This document shows positions 15,147 through 22,378 of a stretch of 29,587 nt of DNA, one piece after another. The position numbers were made by a program, and so were the translations under genes. The notes below the pieces were generated by a model. That model searched no databases. It was not told the origin of the DNA and saw nothing but the letters and a program-made list of their open reading frames with translations. Position 1 is the stretch's first letter, and each line of letters starts with the position of its first letter. The DNA comes from an uncultured candidate division WPS-2 bacterium. Lineage in GTDB: Bacteria > Vulcanimicrobiota > Vulcanimicrobiia > Vulcanimicrobiales > Vulcanimicrobiaceae. Where the stretch lies: assembly GCA_937927945.1 (NCBI GenBank), contig CALEYW010000069.1:1-29587 (forward strand), written 5' to 3'.

Positions 15147-15184
15147 CCGCCGCCGCGATCCGCAGTTCGCGGGTTGCGGCGGCT
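15147..15184 (+). terminator. GC-rich hairpin between lipoprotein genes (weak terminator candidate)
   Basis: An imperfect nested hairpin lies in the 139-base gap after the second lipoprotein gene. The outer arms are 15147-15154 (gccgccgc) and 15177-15184 (gcggcggc), and alternative inner arms are 15154-15159 and 15168-15173. No T-run follows, so it could be a Rho-dependent or attenuating structure and not a classical terminator. Confidence 0.35.
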
Positions 15185-15276
15185 CGCTGCCCGTTCGTTC
15201 CGGGGACGATGGGCGGCGATTTCTTCGGCCTCGGTATTTTCTCGTTCAGCCTTGCAGCGGCTGAGGATTGGTGCCC

Positions 15277-17448
15277 ATGAATCGGCTCGTGAAAAAATTT
15301 GCCTCTTCGGTCCTCGCGATTGCCGTGTCCGCATCGCTCGCGGCGTGCGGCGGAGGCTCGCATGGCGCGGCGATGCCGCAGATGGCGCCGACGGTGAGCC
15401 CCGCGCCGTCGTACAACGGACCGCTCGCGGACGCGACGTTGACGATCACGGTGCCGGTGCCGACGACCACCAGCAGCACACGCCGTCCGGCGTACGTGTC
15501 GTCGTCGACGTCGAAGATCGTCTTCACGCTGAACACCACGACCAATCCCAACATAACCCCCGCGCAGGTCACCGCTTTCAACGCCAGCCAACTGGGCGCG
15601 AAGGCCGTAACGTTGGGCAGCGCGCCATGTACGGGAACGGGCCCGTGGACGTGCACGATCACGATCAAGCTTCCGCCGGGGAGCGACAACATCACGGTGT
15701 CCGCTCAGGACGCCTCGAGCAACATCCTCTCGCAGCAGATCCAGACGTTCACCGTGACGGCCGGCGGCAGCGCAGCTGGGGCGAATAACTTCAGCCTCAT
15801 CCTCGACGCGAACGCCGCAACGATGGCGCTCAGCGCGTCGTCGGGCTACTGTGCGGGCGGCTTCACCGTTTCGAACGGCCAGACGGTTCCGACGGTCGGC
15901 ACGAGCCCCGTTACCTTCAACGCGAGCTACACGGATCTGGCGGGGAAGACGATCGTTGGACCGGGTCTGCCGCTCCTGAAAGTCAACGGGTCGTCGACGA
16001 GCGGCACGATCACCGGCACCGGCGGCAACGTCAACTTCACCGTCAATCAGGCGGCGCAAACCATCGCGCTCACCGCGACGACCACATCGACCAGTGCGTC
16101 GATTCCGGTGACCGTCACGCATGCGGACTCGAACGGCACCTCCGACGGGCTCACGCTGACGCAGGCCCTCAGCTTCACGTTCCAGTCCGGCCCTGCGCCG
16201 CCGTCGAGCTTCCTCGCCAGCGCCGAACAGGTCATCAACAGCAGCGGCGTCACCACCGGCGGGAGGATCGATCTCTTCACCGTCAATCTCGCCAGCGACA
16301 CGTTCGCGGCCTACAGCCCGTCGTCGCTGGCGGTCCAGCCGGGGCCAAGCGGCAGCAACTACAACAACTCCGACGTCGACTTCCCGAACGACCTCATCTT
16401 CGACGCCAACGGCGATCTGCTGATCGCGAACGGCGGCGGCTCCGTCAGCGGCGTCGACTTCGGCAACTTCGCCTGCGTGCCGGCCGGCGCGATCACGACC
16501 GGCGCGAACGCCGCGACGGTCATCCCCAACGGCACCGCGGACGATCCAGTAAGGGTCGTGCTCGGCACGGACAACAGCGTGGCGCTCACCAACGGCGCTT
16601 TCACGACGTACTCGGAGATCCAGTACCTCTTGAACGGCACGTACTCCGCTGCGCCCACCACACGCGACATTAACCAATCGGCCAACGGCACCCCGCGCGG
16701 CATCGTCGCGCTGCCGACGACGGCCGCGAACCCCGCGGGGACCTACGCCGTCGGCCTCCAGATCGGGAGCCAGGGCGCCGCCAAAGTCCAGATCATCCAT
16801 CCCAACGGCACGACGACGAACATCACCGATCCCGAGATCGCGGATCCCTGGCTCGGCTACGACGCCGCGAACAGCCAGCTCGTGATCGCAACTGATGGTC
16901 GCGGCTTGCCGCCGACCGGCAATTATGCGAAGTCGAACATCCAGTTCTGGACGGTCGGTGCGACGCCGACGAAAGTGAAAGAGTTTTACGTGGAGGCAGT
17001 GTCGGGAGCCGCCACCGCCATTCCGACCGGACCCGTCGCCGTCTCGCCCGACGGGCACGTTGCAATCATCGCCATGGGCGGCAGCGGATACCCCGAGTTG
17101 GTCGTCTACGACAACACAGCCAATCGGAACAAGGTCAGCGGCACGCTCGACTACGGCGCAACCGATTGCGCCACCCAGACGAACTACACGTACGGCGGCA
17201 CGACGGTCTCGGCAAACGTCGCCAACAAAGTCCTCTGGCTGTCGAACACGAAGCTGCTCGTCCAGCTGTACTCGCAGAGCAGTCACATCGCCACGTCGGT
17301 CAACGGGCTGTACATCTACGACATCACGCAGACGATGCCGCAGGGCGGTTGTGACGTCAACATTGCCCCCGAGCCGACGCCGACCGTGAAGCAGACCGGT
17401 TTCCAAGCCCTGACGAACGCGCCGCTCGCGGCCGCGTACCGCCCCTAA
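15277..17448 (+). CDS. Large putative lipoprotein, probable beta-propeller
   Basis: The 723-residue protein has a lipoprotein signal (MNRLVKKFASSVLAIAVSAS, lipobox LAAC, C24). An N-terminal domain contains VPTTTSSTRRPAYVSSSTSK (about 61-80), homologous in position and style to the preceding lipoprotein. Further Ig-like beta segments run to about residue 310. A C-terminal half (about 345-700) has recurring blades such as DLIFDANGDLLIANGG and VAVSPDGHVAIIAMGG, which look like a YVTN/NHL-type beta-propeller. A role in binding or adhesion at the cell surface is inference. ATG 15277 was chosen over TTG 15268 because TGAGGA at 15262-15267 is well spaced. The first collar gene follows 20 bases downstream, suggesting one transcript with the collar array. 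Confidence 0.83.
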   Translation: MNRLVKKFASSVLAIAVSASLAACGGGSHGAAMPQMAPTVSPAPSYNGPLADATLTITVPVPTTTSSTRRPAYVSSSTSKIVFTLNTTTNPNITPAQVTAFNASQLGAKAVTLGSAPCTGTGPWTCTITIKLPPGSDNITVSAQDASSNILSQQIQTFTVTAGGSAAGANNFSLILDANAATMALSASSGYCAGGFTVSNGQTVPTVGTSPVTFNASYTDLAGKTIVGPGLPLLKVNGSSTSGTITGTGGNVNFTVNQAAQTIALTATTTSTSASIPVTVTHADSNGTSDGLTLTQALSFTFQSGPAPPSSFLASAEQVINSSGVTTGGRIDLFTVNLASDTFAAYSPSSLAVQPGPSGSNYNNSDVDFPNDLIFDANGDLLIANGGGSVSGVDFGNFACVPAGAITTGANAATVIPNGTADDPVRVVLGTDNSVALTNGAFTTYSEIQYLLNGTYSAAPTTRDINQSANGTPRGIVALPTTAANPAGTYAVGLQIGSQGAAKVQIIHPNGTTTNITDPEIADPWLGYDAANSQLVIATDGRGLPPTGNYAKSNIQFWTVGATPTKVKEFYVEAVSGAATAIPTGPVAVSPDGHVAIIAMGGSGYPELVVYDNTANRNKVSGTLDYGATDCATQTNYTYGGTTVSANVANKVLWLSNTKLLVQLYSQSSHIATSVNGLYIYDITQTMPQGGCDVNIAPEPTPTVKQTGFQALTNAPLAAAYRP

Positions 17449-17468
17449 GTACTCGAGGAAGGAGACAC

Positions 17469-17987
17469 ATGAGTTCGCCCTATGTCGGTGAGATCCGCAT
17501 GTTCGGAGGCAACTTTCCCCCGAGCGGCTGGATGACGTGCGATGGCCAGCTACTTCCCATATCGCAATACGACACGCTCTTCAACCTGATCGGCACGACG
17601 TACGGCGGTGACGGCGTGAGCACGTTCGGCTTGCCGAACCTCAGCGGACGAGTCCCGATCCACCAGGGCACGGCCCGCAGCGGGACGAGCTACCTCATCG
17701 GCGGTTCGGCAGGGGTTCCCACCGTCACGCTCTCGCCGAGCCAGATCCCGATTCATAACCATGGGATCGTTGCGGACAACAACGCGGCGACGTCGAACCA
17801 GAGCGGCCCGTCGAATAACTACTACGGTACGAGTTCGTCGCCGACGCTCTATTCGAACAAGTCGACCGGTCTGCACCCGTTTCTGACGACCACGAGTTCC
17901 GGCGGCAGCCTGCCGCACGAGAACATGCAGCCGTATCTCGCGGTCACGTTCATCATCTCGCTTTTCGGCGTCTACCCGAGCCCGTGA
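17469..17987 (+). CDS. Phage tail collar-domain protein (MdpB-like), copy 1
   Basis: The 172-residue protein belongs to the tail collar/microcystin-dependent protein family, which resembles the C-terminal region of phage short tail fibres. Signatures are GEIRMFGGNFPPSGWMTCDG, LLPISQYDTLFNLIGTTYGG, FGLPNLSGRVPIHQG, an HxH motif at H96/H98 (IPIHNHG) and the terminal strand NMQPYLAVTFIISLFGVYPS. Phage homologues form trimeric fibres; chromosomal homologues are widespread and poorly understood. There is no signal peptide, so export, if any, needs another route. AAGGAG about 8 bases before ATG 17469 is a strong Shine-Dalgarno. It is first of three tandem copies, 12 bases before the next. Confidence 0.93.
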   Translation: MSSPYVGEIRMFGGNFPPSGWMTCDGQLLPISQYDTLFNLIGTTYGGDGVSTFGLPNLSGRVPIHQGTARSGTSYLIGGSAGVPTVTLSPSQIPIHNHGIVADNNAATSNQSGPSNNYYGTSSSPTLYSNKSTGLHPFLTTTSSGGSLPHENMQPYLAVTFIISLFGVYPSP

Positions 17988-17999
17988 GAAGAGGCTGAA

Positions 18000-18533
18000 A
18001 TGTCGTCACCATTCGTCGCCGAGATCCGCATCTTTCCGTTCAACTTCGCACCCAAGGGGTGGGCATTCTGCAACGGACAGCTGCTGCCGATCTCGCAGAA
18101 CACGGCGCTCTTCTCCCTGCTCGGCACGCAATACGGCGGCGACGGGAAGTCGAATTTCGCGCTGCCGAACCTCGCCGGGTCGGTCGCGATCCACACCGAC
18201 CAGTTCTCCGGCGGCGGCAATTACCCGATCGGGTCGCCGGGCGGCGCGAACACCGTCACCCTGCTCAACACCGAGATGCCGTTGCACACCCACGGCCTTC
18301 AGGTCGATAACCTCGTGTTCACGACGACGCTCTTGAGTCCGGGGAACAACGTACCCGGCGACACGGCGCCGAATCTGTTCTTCAAGAGCAACGCGAGCAC
18401 GTCGTCGAACACCACGATGAACCCGCTTATGGTCGCCGTCGTCGGGAGCAGCTTCCCGCACAACAACTTGCAGCCGTACGTGACCCTGAACTATTGCATC
18501 TGCATGCAAGGCATCTACCCCGCGCGCCCGTAG
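18000..18533 (+). CDS. Phage tail collar-domain protein, copy 2
   Basis: This 177-residue paralogue of copy 1 has the same layout: AEIRIFPFNFAPKGWAFCNG, LLPISQNTALFSLLGTQYGG, FALPNLAGSVAIH, an HxH motif at H96/H98 (MPLHTHG) and a C-terminal NNLQPYVTLNYCICMQGIYP. The central segment (about 100-150) is Ser/Asn/Thr-rich and diverges from copy 1, as expected for a variable tip. Two extra cysteines occur near the end. GAGG precedes the ATG by about 6 bases. It is co-directional with its neighbours and almost certainly in the same operon. Confidence 0.93.
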   Translation: MSSPFVAEIRIFPFNFAPKGWAFCNGQLLPISQNTALFSLLGTQYGGDGKSNFALPNLAGSVAIHTDQFSGGGNYPIGSPGGANTVTLLNTEMPLHTHGLQVDNLVFTTTLLSPGNNVPGDTAPNLFFKSNASTSSNTTMNPLMVAVVGSSFPHNNLQPYVTLNYCICMQGIYPARP

Positions 18534-18566
18534 CGCGCCGCACCACGCTACCGACGGAAGGAAGAG

Positions 18567-19079
18567 ATGTCGACTCCGTTCTTGAGTGAGATCCGGATCT
18601 GCTCGTTCAACTTCGCCCCGAGAGGTTGGGCGCTGTGCAACGGACAGCTGATGCCGATCAACCAAAACCAGGCGCTGTTCTCGTTGCTGGGTACGACCTA
18701 CGGCGGCGATGGGCGGGTAAATTTCGCGCTGCCGAACCTCCAGGGCCAGGTCGCGATGCACTTCGGCCAGGGATTCACCATCGGCAACCAGGGCGGCGAG
18801 GAGAACCACCTCCTCATCCAGTCGGAGCTCCCCGCGCACAACCATATGGTCCCCGCATTCTCGGGCGCCGGCGACAAGGCGAACCCGATCAACTCCTGGC
18901 CGGCGAGCACCGCACCGGCGCAAGTGTACTCGGCCGGCGGCGGCGGATCGACGCTGACCGCGATGAACCCCGCGATGGTGACGAACGCGGGCGGCAGCCA
19001 GCCGCATGTGAACATGATGCCGTACCAGGTCCTGAACTTCATCATCGCGCTCCAAGGGATCTTCCCGAGCCAAAACTAA
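18567..19079 (+). CDS. Phage tail collar-domain protein, copy 3
   Basis: The third tandem collar paralogue has 170 residues: SEIRICSFNFAPRGWALCNG, LMPINQNQALFSLLGTTYGG, FALPNLQGQVAMH, an HxH motif at H91/H93 (LPAHNHM), and a C-terminal NMMPYQVLNFIIALQGIFPS. It is closer to copy 2 than to copy 1 in the N-terminal 60 residues by eye. The variable central part is Gly/Ala/Ser-rich and shorter. A GGAAGGAAGAG stretch precedes ATG 18567. It is separated by about 90 bases from the lipoprotein fusion that follows. Confidence 0.93.
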   Translation: MSTPFLSEIRICSFNFAPRGWALCNGQLMPINQNQALFSLLGTTYGGDGRVNFALPNLQGQVAMHFGQGFTIGNQGGEENHLLIQSELPAHNHMVPAFSGAGDKANPINSWPASTAPAQVYSAGGGGSTLTAMNPAMVTNAGGSQPHVNMMPYQVLNFIIALQGIFPSQN

Positions 19080-19172
19080 CGCTCGGCCGACCTTTTGAAC
19101 CGATCGTTACTGTACGGCCGATCGGTTCCGTACCCACACTCGCCTCCGTCTCGTCTGCGAAAGGTCATCGTT

Positions 19173-20087
19173 TTGAAGCGCGCCCCCTTCTTGGGAGCCG
19201 CCGCGTCGCTCGTTTTGAGTGGGTGCGGTGGTCGCCATGCAATGTCGGCGCTCCCGGGTGTTGCGCAAAGCTCGAAAACCGAACCGCAAAGTCTCTCACA
19301 AACCGCCGCCGATCCGATCCCGGCCAACGTGCTGTCGTACCCGATCATCGGTGAGGCACGCCGCTTCGACGGCGCCGTGGCGCCCGCCGGGTGGATGCTG
19401 ATGGCTGGGGAGACGCTCAGCACCGTCAGGTACAGCCCGCTGTTTCACATCATCGGCACGAGGGGCGGCGGCGACGGCAAGACGATCTTCAAGCTCCCGC
19501 AGCCGAAGCAAGGTTGGATCATCGCGGTCGCCGGGACGTTTCCGATGAACGCGGCGGTTTTCGCCCAACTCGGGCGACACATGGACCATCAAGACTCGCT
19601 CGGACCGAACGTCGCCATCGCCCATCGGGCGCCGCCCGCAAAGCTCCGAGGCATCCAAGACCAGCGCGCGGCGGCCCTGCGCGATCAACAACAACTGGCC
19701 AGGTCCGCGATCAGGCCCGGCTCGTCACGCACGGCGCCGATCTCGCCGGAGGCGCTGGCGCGCATCGACCGCGCTCGCGAGGACGCGCGCACGACCGCGC
19801 TCGCCGCGGTGAGCCCCGAGAATCGCGCGCGCGTCGAAGGGCTCGTCGCCGGCGTGCTGGCGGGAACGGTCGGCCTGTACGATGCGACGCGCCAGATGAC
19901 GGCGTCGCTGGGCATCGACGAGTCCCGCGTGGTCCTGGACGTCTACGACGCCACGCAACGCACGCTCGGCGGCCCGCCGTCGATCGGACACCCGGACCCG
20001 CAGCTCGAGGCGGGCCGCTACCTCGTCGCGATCGCCTTCACCGCCGATCAACTCGTAACGCTGCGCACGATGCACCGCGACGAGTGA
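19173..20087 (+). CDS. Lipoprotein with tail-collar-like module and helical C-terminus
   Basis: From TTG 19173 the 304-residue protein starts with a lipoprotein signal (MKRAPFLGAAASLVLSGC, lipidated C18). A degenerate collar module follows (about 59-120: IIGEARRFDGAVAPAGWMLM, HIIGTRGGGDGKTIFKLPQ), lacking the HxH and the terminal collar strand. A different, mostly helical C-terminal half (about 150-304) contains ALAAVSPENRARVEGLVAGV, a pattern reminiscent of Spy/LTXXQ-like helical domains. The TTG was chosen because an AAAGG motif sits 9 bases upstream and the signal peptide fits; the frame is open upstream but without a better start. It could anchor collar proteins to the membrane, which is inference. 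It is in line with the collar array. Confidence 0.75.
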   Translation: MKRAPFLGAAASLVLSGCGGRHAMSALPGVAQSSKTEPQSLSQTAADPIPANVLSYPIIGEARRFDGAVAPAGWMLMAGETLSTVRYSPLFHIIGTRGGGDGKTIFKLPQPKQGWIIAVAGTFPMNAAVFAQLGRHMDHQDSLGPNVAIAHRAPPAKLRGIQDQRAAALRDQQQLARSAIRPGSSRTAPISPEALARIDRAREDARTTALAAVSPENRARVEGLVAGVLAGTVGLYDATRQMTASLGIDESRVVLDVYDATQRTLGGPPSIGHPDPQLEAGRYLVAIAFTADQLVTLRTMHRDE

Positions 20088-20104
20088 CGGCGAAAGGCCG
20101 GACG

Positions 20105-20458
20105 GTGGGAAAGATCGTCAACTTCCATCTTCCGGCCGACGACGTCGAACGCGCGGCAAAGTTCTACGGCGAGGTGTTCGGCTGGGAGTTCACCCCGTTC
20201 GCCGACTCGCCCGTTCCGTATCTCGTGCTCGACGGCGGCGAGAACGGCGCGGGGATCCCGGCCGCGATCACCGCTCGCCAAAGCGTCGTCAAAGCCCCGA
20301 CGCCGACGATCGAGGTCGACCACATCGATCAGGCGATGCTCGACATCGCGCTGAAGGGCGGACAGCAGGGCCAGGTCCAAGACATCCCGGGTCTCGGACG
20401 TTTCGGCTACGCGATCGACTCCGAAGGCAACATCATCGCGCTGCTGCAGCGCGCGTAG
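20105..20458 (+). CDS. VOC-superfamily (glyoxalase/bleomycin resistance fold) protein
   Basis: The 117-residue protein has the paired beta-alpha-beta-beta-beta modules of the vicinal oxygen chelate fold: VNFHLPADDVERAAKFYGEV, FGWEFTP, then PTIEVDHIDQAMLDIALKGG and RFGYAIDSEGNIIALLQ. H8 and E70 are plausible metal ligands. Members range from glyoxalases and dioxygenases to binding proteins, so substrate cannot be assigned. GTG 20105 is preferred, as AAAGG lies 7 bases upstream; an upstream GTG at 20084 would overlap the previous gene. It ends 6 bases before the stop of the convergent sulfotransferase gene. Confidence 0.85.
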   Translation: MGKIVNFHLPADDVERAAKFYGEVFGWEFTPFADSPVPYLVLDGGENGAGIPAAITARQSVVKAPTPTIEVDHIDQAMLDIALKGGQQGQVQDIPGLGRFGYAIDSEGNIIALLQRA

Positions 20459-20464
20459 AGTTCG

Positions 20465-21448
20465 TCAAAGGCGCGCCGCGGTGCGCGACGCGTTCCGCAA
20501 GGCGGCGTAGGGAGCGTCGAGCCATCGTTCGATCAGACGCTCCACGTCGGCGGGCAGCGGCTCTTGGGGCCGTTGCCGAAACGTCTGCGCGGGGTTCTTG
20601 GCGTCGCGCTTCGTTGCGTCACTCATGCGCGACATCTCGACCGGTGTGGGTGAGATGCCGAAGAACGCCGGCACGGCGGAGAGCGTCGCGTCGGGCAAGC
20701 CGGCATAATCGAAGAAAGCTCCGCGGCCGATGCCTTTTGCGCGCAGTGCCGCGTCGCAGAATGCTGCCAGGACGCGGATGCCGTACTCGTCGGGCGAGAG
20801 CGTATGCAGATCGCCCGCGGCCAGTCCGACGAGTGCCGGGTTCATCGAGCCGGCGACGAACTCCGCACCGGGGCTGCGCTGCTGCGAACGCACGACGTCA
20901 CGGGGCTCGCGGAAGACGAAGATCCAGGGGACGCCCGGGAACGCCCGCGCGATCAGCGGCAGCTCGCGCACGTGCCAGGCGTTGAACTTCACGAAGAGAC
21001 GCTGCTCCGCGTCGCGCGGCTGGCCGAGGGCGCTCGTCATCGCGCGCAGCCAGCCGACGCGCGTCTCCTCTGATACCGCCGGCGTCGCACCGCGCAGCCG
21101 CAGGATCGCATCGAGCGGCTGCGGCTCGGAGAGAACGATCGTCGACGAGAGCCCGGCGAGCGTCTGCGAGATCAGCGTCGAGCCGCAACGCGACATGTGG
21201 AAAATGAAGCCCGCCGGCGCGAGACCGGGCGCGTTTCGATGCCGCTCTTCGAGCGTGGCGATCGGCGTGCGGCGCGCGAACACCGCGTTGAAGGGCTGCT
21301 GCATGGCGCGGTTCGCGGTCTGCTCGAAGAACGAGTCCGCGAACGGTCCGTCGACGAGCGCCCACTCGACGACCGGCTCGCCGCGATTCGCGTAGACGCG
21401 GACCAGCGTCCAGCCGGCGAGGTCTACCGCAGCCATCGCTGCATCCAC
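20465..21448 (-). CDS. Sulfotransferase family protein
   Basis: The 327-residue protein carries both PAPS-binding signatures of the sulfotransferase fold: the 5'-phosphosulfate loop at 84-92 (HMSRCGSTL) and the 3'-phosphate motif at 177-188 (FVFREPRDVVRS). Such enzymes move a sulfuryl group from PAPS to a hydroxyl or amine of sugars, lipids or proteins. The first about 78 residues are extra and not recognised. No signal peptide is present, so it is cytoplasmic. The start may be GTG 21448 or ATG 21436; either overlaps the upstream small gene, which suggests translational coupling. The acceptor is unknown. Position inside the collar locus makes a surface-fibre component or small-peptide target a reasonable guess only. 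No PAPS-synthesis genes are in the window. Confidence 0.85.
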   Translation of the reverse strand: MDAAMAAVDLAGWTLVRVYANRGEPVVEWALVDGPFADSFFEQTANRAMQQPFNAVFARRTPIATLEERHRNAPGLAPAGFIFHMSRCGSTLISQTLAGLSSTIVLSEPQPLDAILRLRGATPAVSEETRVGWLRAMTSALGQPRDAEQRLFVKFNAWHVRELPLIARAFPGVPWIFVFREPRDVVRSQQRSPGAEFVAGSMNPALVGLAAGDLHTLSPDEYGIRVLAAFCDAALRAKGIGRGAFFDYAGLPDATLSAVPAFFGISPTPVEMSRMSDATKRDAKNPAQTFRQRPQEPLPADVERLIERWLDAPYAALRNASRTAARL

Positions 21449-21642
21449 TCGACGCGGCCGCGCATGACGGCCGCCTCGACGTCCTGCGCGCTCACGTCGA
21501 TGCCGAGTTCACCGGCGGCCTCGACGAGCGCTGATGCGAAGCGCTCGGGCTCAACGCGAGCGAGGCGCTGTGCGAGCGCGAAGTCTGCGTGCACGCGTGC
21601 GCGCAGAGCGTTCATCCCGTCGGTCTGCCGTCCATCCGTCAT
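21424..21642 (-). CDS. Small Nif11-like helical protein upstream of sulfotransferase
   Basis: From ATG 21642 the protein has 72 residues; ATG 21615 (MNALRARV) would give 63. The pattern LRARVHADFALAQRLARVEP, then FASALVEAAGELGIDVSAQD and VEAAV, resembles Nif11-like domains, which include leader peptides of ribosomally made natural products. There is no Gly-Gly cleavage motif with a core peptide; it ends in MQRWLR instead. So it may be a partner or carrier protein and not a precursor. Its 3' end overlaps the sulfotransferase start by 13-25 bases. The call rests on pattern memory and is tentative; that it is a real gene is more likely. Confidence 0.55.
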   Translation of the reverse strand: MTDGRQTDGMNALRARVHADFALAQRLARVEPERFASALVEAAGELGIDVSAQDVEAAVMRGRVEWMQRWLR

Positions 21643-21736
21643 GCGCGACGCTTCTCCTCGCGCGATGCGCGGCACTCCGTCCGCCGCATCGATACGTCGC
21701 CCAAAACGCGTGCGGGTGATCGCGCCATCGGTGCCT

Positions 21737-21761
21737 AAGCAGCCCCTCCCCTGCTTGGAGG
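21737..21761 (+). promoter_or_regulatory. Hairpin abutting a GGAGG ribosome-binding site of collar copy 5
   Basis: A 6-bp stem (21737-21742 aagcag with 21751-21756 ctgctt) has loop cccctccc and is followed immediately by the Shine-Dalgarno GGAGG (21757-21761), six bases before ATG 21768. The loop CCTCC is complementary to GGAGG, so an alternative fold could mask the ribosome-binding site. Seen directly; the regulatory role is inference. Confidence 0.4.
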
Positions 21762-21767
21762 TATTCG

Positions 21768-22112
21768 ATGGGCCAACCATTGCTCGGCGAGATCCGGATG
21801 TTCAGCGGTAACTACGCGCCCGAAGGGTGGGCCCTGTGCGACGGCAGCGAACTGCCCATCAGCGGCCAGTACGAGGCCCTTTACTCAGTGATCGGACCCG
21901 TGTATGGCGGCAACGGGGAGACGTCGTTCGCGCTGCCGGATTTCCGAGCACGCGGCGCAGTCGGGTCGGGCCAAGGTCCGGGCGGCGCGTTCCAAGTGGG
22001 TCAAATGGCGGACACCGCCACCATCGAGTCGACGGGCGGCCAACCAGCCTCGCCCGTGCTCTGCGTGACGTTCATCATCTGCATGGATGGGGCGTTCCCG
22101 CAGCGCAGCTAG
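21768..22112 (+). CDS. Shortened tail collar-domain protein, copy 5
   Basis: This 114-residue collar protein keeps the N-terminal module (GEIRMFSGNYAPEGWALCDG, LPISGQYEALYSVIGPVYGG, FALPDFRARG) and the final strand (PVLCVTFIICMDGAFPQ). It lacks the about 55-residue central region and has no histidines at all, so the HxH motif of copies 1-3 is absent. The ends are intact and the frame is clean, so this looks like a naturally minimal form and not a broken gene. It has a strong GGAGG. It is transcribed away from the sulfotransferase/small-protein pair across a 125-base divergent spacer. Confidence 0.9.
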   Translation: MGQPLLGEIRMFSGNYAPEGWALCDGSELPISGQYEALYSVIGPVYGGNGETSFALPDFRARGAVGSGQGPGGAFQVGQMADTATIESTGGQPASPVLCVTFIICMDGAFPQRS

Positions 22113-22152
22113 CGCCGCCCGAACGCCGTCCTCCGGTGGGAACACCGCGCGC

Positions 22153-22371
22153 ATGAGGGTCCGCTGGAGCGCGGTCCCGGGCGGTTTCGTCTACACGGTG
22201 AAGCTCAGCCGGCTGGTCACGCACCGGAAGCGGCCCGGCGAGCCGCGTGCCGCCGCCCCGCTCGTCGTCACCGGCCCGGTCCTGTGCGTGCGCCTGCAGG
22301 GCCCCGTGCGGGATCGGAACGCGTGTGCGCCCCGCAACGCCGCAACGCTGCGCGAGATCCTCGGCGTGTAA
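22153..22371 (+). CDS. Hypothetical 72-residue protein
   Basis: An open frame from ATG 22153 (MRVRWSAVPGGFVYTVKLSR onward) fills most of the gap between the short collar gene and the convergent prolyl oligopeptidase, ending 7 bases before the latter's stop. It is basic, without membrane helix or motif that I recognise. The Shine-Dalgarno (GGTGGG) is weak. Support is positional; it may be chance coding in GC-rich DNA. Confidence 0.35.
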   Translation: MRVRWSAVPGGFVYTVKLSRLVTHRKRPGEPRAAAPLVVTGPVLCVRLQGPVRDRNACAPRNAATLREILGV

Positions 22372-22378
22372 GTCCGCG

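Noticed and set aside
17469..19079. Prophage or tailocin from the tail-collar genes
   Set aside because: No capsid, terminase, portal, baseplate, sheath, lysis or integrase gene and no attachment repeats nearby; collar genes are also common as chromosomal MdpB-like families.
21768..22112. Short collar gene as a pseudogene
   Set aside because: It has a strong ribosome-binding site, clean frame and both conserved ends; only the variable centre is missing.
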